Positions 61,959 through 64,000 of a stretch of DNA of 64,000 nt are shown piece by piece. The notes beneath the pieces are model-generated. The model worked only from the letters and a program-made list of their open reading frames with translations, ran no database searches and was not told the DNA's origin. Source of the DNA: Streptomyces griseoaurantiacus (GTDB lineage: Bacteria; Actinomycetota; Actinomycetes; Streptomycetales; Streptomycetaceae). Every line of letters begins with the position of its first letter. Within the stretch, counting starts at the first letter, position 1. Made by a program: the position numbers and the translations under genes. The stretch covers positions 58,441 to 122,440 of the forward strand of contig BNBP01000013.1 in the NCBI GenBank assembly GCA_014656015.1, read 5' to 3'.

Positions 61959-62869
61959 TACTTGAGCCCCAGATTCTGCCAAGTCTCCAACGCGAGGGTG
62001 TGAGCGTCGGCCATGGACCACTTCTGTCCCGGGCCGAACAGGGGCTTGATACCGTTCGGCTCGTACCAATCCTTGGCGAGGCCGTCAGGTTTCGTCTGGC
62101 TCCAAATATGGGCGACCACCGCTGCAATGTCGTCAGTCAACGGTGTAAGTCCGCCGTGATTGAAACGGTCATTAGGCACGCAGTAGACGAGACACTCCAT
62201 GAAGTAGCTCGGCAAAGCTTCAATCTTGCCCGCAGCAACTAGGTCATTCTCCACACGCTTTAGAATGCGCACCATGCGCTTGTAACGGCGACCCGTGCCT
62301 CGCTCGTTCTTCTCCACCCCGTTGTCATACTGCTGTTCGGGATAGTTGATTACCCACTCGCCGTTTGTGCGTCGCGTTGTGGTGCCCTCGAAGTATCGAA
62401 CTCTTCCTTGAGCATCGTAGTAGTACTTCCGATGCTCAAAGGACGGCACGACGTCAGCTTTCACGCGACCGCCGTTTTCGGCAATCTCGATGGCCGTGGA
62501 ACCTGATGTATCACAGTCACTGCCATATGCGCTGCGCATGGCTGCCTCAAGCTCCGCACGGAAATCAGCTCCCTCGTAGCGCTTGCCGGCGAGGGGATGC
62601 CGTACGATCTTGTCCGACGGACGCAACGCGTCATCATTTAGATAATGGAATCCCTTATGGATCACAGCAATATCCACGTCGCTGTCGGCGCGGACATTGG
62701 TGTTGTTCTTGTACGATCCCTTTGGCAAGAATCTGATCCCGACACCGTCAAATCCACTCCAGCTTTCGACGGCCTTACGCACCATGCGCTCAGCTCGGTC
62801 TTGCTTTTCTTGTTCGGTATCACTGGACGGCGCCGTGTAGCGTCCCAGCTTGTCTTCCAGTGCTGTCAT
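61958..62869 (-). CDS. CD-NTase (cGAS/DncV-like nucleotidyltransferase) of a CBASS system
   Basis: 303 residues. Catalytic motif GSYKNNTNVRADSDVDIAVI (GS then D-x-D) near residue 52-70, third acidic residue in VKADVVPSFEH (about 137), and a helical C-terminal region with YKRMVRILKRVENDLVAAG and LPSYFMECLVYCVP. The enzyme makes cyclic di- or trinucleotides when phage infection is sensed. No E1/E2, HORMA/TRIP13 or JAB genes are near, so this is a short (type I) CBASS apart from the DAC-like third gene. Clade and product cannot be assigned here. First gene of the operon. Confidence 0.9.
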   Translation of the reverse strand: MTALEDKLGRYTAPSSDTEQEKQDRAERMVRKAVESWSGFDGVGIRFLPKGSYKNNTNVRADSDVDIAVIHKGFHYLNDDALRPSDKIVRHPLAGKRYEGADFRAELEAAMRSAYGSDCDTSGSTAIEIAENGGRVKADVVPSFEHRKYYYDAQGRVRYFEGTTTRRTNGEWVINYPEQQYDNGVEKNERGTGRRYKRMVRILKRVENDLVAAGKIEALPSYFMECLVYCVPNDRFNHGGLTPLTDDIAAVVAHIWSQTKPDGLAKDWYEPNGIKPLFGPGQKWSMADAHTLALETWQNLGLK

Positions 62870-63262
62870 AGCAACTCCCCGTTCCGAGGTTCTTGCGCAG
62901 CCTGTGCTGCGGCCGTGTCTCGGGCCCGGAGACTCAGGTCACGGCACGCACAAGCTAGCCTCCAGCACTGACAGTTGCTCACGCTCCGTTAGGCGAGCCG
63001 CCCGCCGCCGTGACCATTCGTGTTCACTTCTGTCACTTCTTGGCAGTCTGCATGTCCCGATCCAGCACCCACCCAAACACCACGCTCCCCAGGGAAACGT
63101 CCAGCTTGGGTAGATCACTTGTACGCTCGGCGACGGCTCAGTTGCGTGCAGTTGCACATGATCTGCGGTTACCGCGACCAGACAGGCAGTCCCAAATATT
63201 GATCTAGCTGGTACCGCAATCGCCGTACCAAACATCAGCCATTAAGCCATTGGTCGGTTGGC
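62870..63262. other. Noncoding region upstream of the CBASS operon
   Basis: About 390 bases of moderate GC with several short overlapping open frames, none with start-site or family support. It presumably holds the CBASS promoter on the minus strand. Confidence 0.5.
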
Positions 63263-63442
63263 TCAGATCCTGGTGCAACACACGTCCGTGCTGCTGGACG
63301 AGGGCGCGATAGGTCTACGCGGGAGACCAACCGGCCAACCGACGGTCGTGTAGTAGGAGGTGCCGCCCGGCCATCCTCGGCGCAGGAACACCAGCTGACC
63401 GCCATCGAGCAGAACCGCACGTACGTTGTGACGGACCTTCAT
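63263..63442 (-). pseudogene. Nudix hydrolase N-terminal fragment
   Basis: From ATG 63442 the frame reads MKVRHNVRAVLLDGGQLVFL and GGTSYYTTVGW, the first strands of a Streptomyces Nudix protein. It then loses similarity before the Nudix box (GX5EX7REUXEEXGU) and stops. No downstream frame restores it. It is probably a relic cut by an earlier insertion or deletion next to attR. Confidence 0.55.
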
Positions 63443-63640
63443 ACGCCCGACGGTAGTGCGCCCACCCCGGCGAGGAGGCCCGAACCGAACAGAGGGGAAC
63501 GGAGGGCGGGCCCGGCGCACCACTGGCGCACCAGAACGAGCGGGGAACAGCGGGGAATCACGGGGAAGGCTGCCGAGCCTGACAGGGCCGCTCACCCATC
63601 GTTCGCCCAGGTCACTGCCCGTACTGCCTTCAAATGCCCG

Positions 63641-63728
63641 CAGCTTCCCAAGCTGAGAGCGCGAGTTCGATTCTCGTCACCCGCTCCATGCGAAACCCCC
63701 AGGTCAGAGACCCGGGGGTTCTTTGTTG
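63641..63728. repeat. attR (partial tRNA-Gly 3' copy and terminator)
   Basis: Copy of 49361-49448: 48 identical bases then 40 with three mismatches. Upstream bases do not match the tRNA 5' half, so no second tRNA is encoded. Confidence 0.92.
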
Positions 63729-63943
63729 GCGCCGAGTCCGGCGACGTCCTGTTGCCATTCCTGGTCGGGATGCTGTTGGAGCGGCGCGGCTTTCCCGCAC
63801 GACCGGCAGGCTCGCGCCGTCGTTCCACTGAGCTGCTGGTGCACGCGCTCACACACCGGCCGGCCCTTTTCTTCCTCTACTGACCTTCAAAGCGTGGTGT
63901 CGTAGGGGCTGACGCCTCATGATCCCTGCGGTATGCCGACCGC

Positions 63944-64000
63944 ATGAGGTATGCGCAAGGGGGCGGACTGACCGACGAACGGCGGTCCTTCCGCGAGAGG
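63944..64000 (+). CDS. IS630-like transposase, first 19 codons (window end)
   Basis: The frame from ATG 63944 reads MRYAQGGGLTDERRSFRER, the usual N-terminus of Streptomyces winged-helix IS630-family transposases. A CCTCATG / CATGAGG inverted pair around it (63915 and 63943) may be part of the insertion-sequence end. The gene continues beyond the window. Confidence 0.6.
   Translation, partial: MRYAQGGGLTDERRSFRER

Larger units (their letters stand above)
49361..63688. mobile_element. Actinomycete integrative and conjugative element (AICE) in tRNA-Gly
   Basis: A 14.3-kb element bounded by direct repeats from the tRNA-Gly gene. It holds, in one orientation from attL, a tyrosine integrase, excisionase, RepSA-like initiator, small spread-type membrane proteins, an FtsK-like transfer protein and regulators, the standard AICE (pSAM2/SLP1) set. 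Cargo next to attR is a lower-GC three-gene CBASS operon. The int-xis-rep genes overlap one another. CTAG-centred operators occur before most transcription units. All reading frames appear intact, so the element may be active. Confidence 0.92.

Noticed and set aside
63592..63852. Minus-strand open frame across attR (GDENRTRALSLG)
   Set aside because: It is the antisense translation of the partial tRNA copy, an artefact often mis-annotated.

Overview
This is a high-GC actinobacterial chromosome segment, almost certainly Streptomyces. The evidence is the third-position GC bias, frequent GTG starts, GGAG-type ribosome sites, the gene order dnaK-grpE-dnaJ-hspR with HAIR operators, and a backbone that resembles (from memory) the S. 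coelicolor SCO364x-SCO368x region. About 49 kb of core chromosome is followed by a 14.3 kb integrated element inserted in a tRNA-Gly gene.

Core, 1-49 kb. The left end has the N-terminal part of a sensor kinase, a membrane acyltransferase and a DUF1023 hydrolase. A compact tryptophan-degradation operon follows (kynA, kynU and an arylformamidase-like hydrolase). Next come DUF3151, an MFS exporter, a tiny membrane protein, class II fructose-bisphosphate aldolase, pyrE, an aldose-epimerase-like protein, a CoxG-like protein, a membrane spermidine-synthase-like protein, DUF2617, a Gly/Cys-rich membrane peptide, a VOC protein, an aminotransferase, a membrane mannosyltransferase and a YbjN protein. 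clpB lies next, with an HspR-type operator. An unusual small locus at 24.0-25.8 kb encodes a secreted protein with seven DVGWG-type repeats, translationally coupled to a Rieske-like protein that has lost its cluster ligands. It is divergent from a LuxR-type regulator, and a second regulator of the same family sits beside it. Then come an orphan sugar-binding lipoprotein, the heat-shock operon, a MraY/WecA-like membrane protein, a large EtfD-like Fe-S membrane oxidoreductase, three tandem FG-GAP secreted proteins and a Yip1-like membrane protein.

Nucleotide-themed locus, 43.6-49.3 kb. An XRE regulator with a nucleoside-deoxyribosyltransferase-like N-terminal half precedes overlapping genes for a thymidylate synthase homologue, dihydrofolate reductase and a HIT hydrolase. 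These converge on a CMP/dCMP-deaminase-like gene and a cytidylyltransferase-like gene. Divergent from the latter is a dCTP-deaminase/dUTPase-fold protein that carries a coiled coil and two membrane helices and appears to lack catalytic residues.

Integrated element, 49,361-63,688. It is an actinomycete integrative and conjugative element (AICE) flanked by a 48-bp identical att core. Order from attL: integrase, excisionase, RepSA-like replication initiator, small spread/transfer proteins, an FtsK-type transfer ATPase, then a control block (PP2C phosphatase, sigma-region-4-like HTH protein, anti-sigma-like ATPase, XRE/DUF5753 regulator). A shared CTAG-centred operator occurs before each main transcription unit. 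A long imperfect hairpin at 59.35-59.52 kb separates the backbone from lower-GC cargo next to attR. The cargo is a CBASS-type anti-phage operon: a CD-NTase, a Cap15-like 2TM beta-barrel effector and a third protein with a DisA_N-like (DAC-type) domain. A broken Nudix fragment lies just inside attR, and the first codons of an IS630-like transposase lie just outside it.
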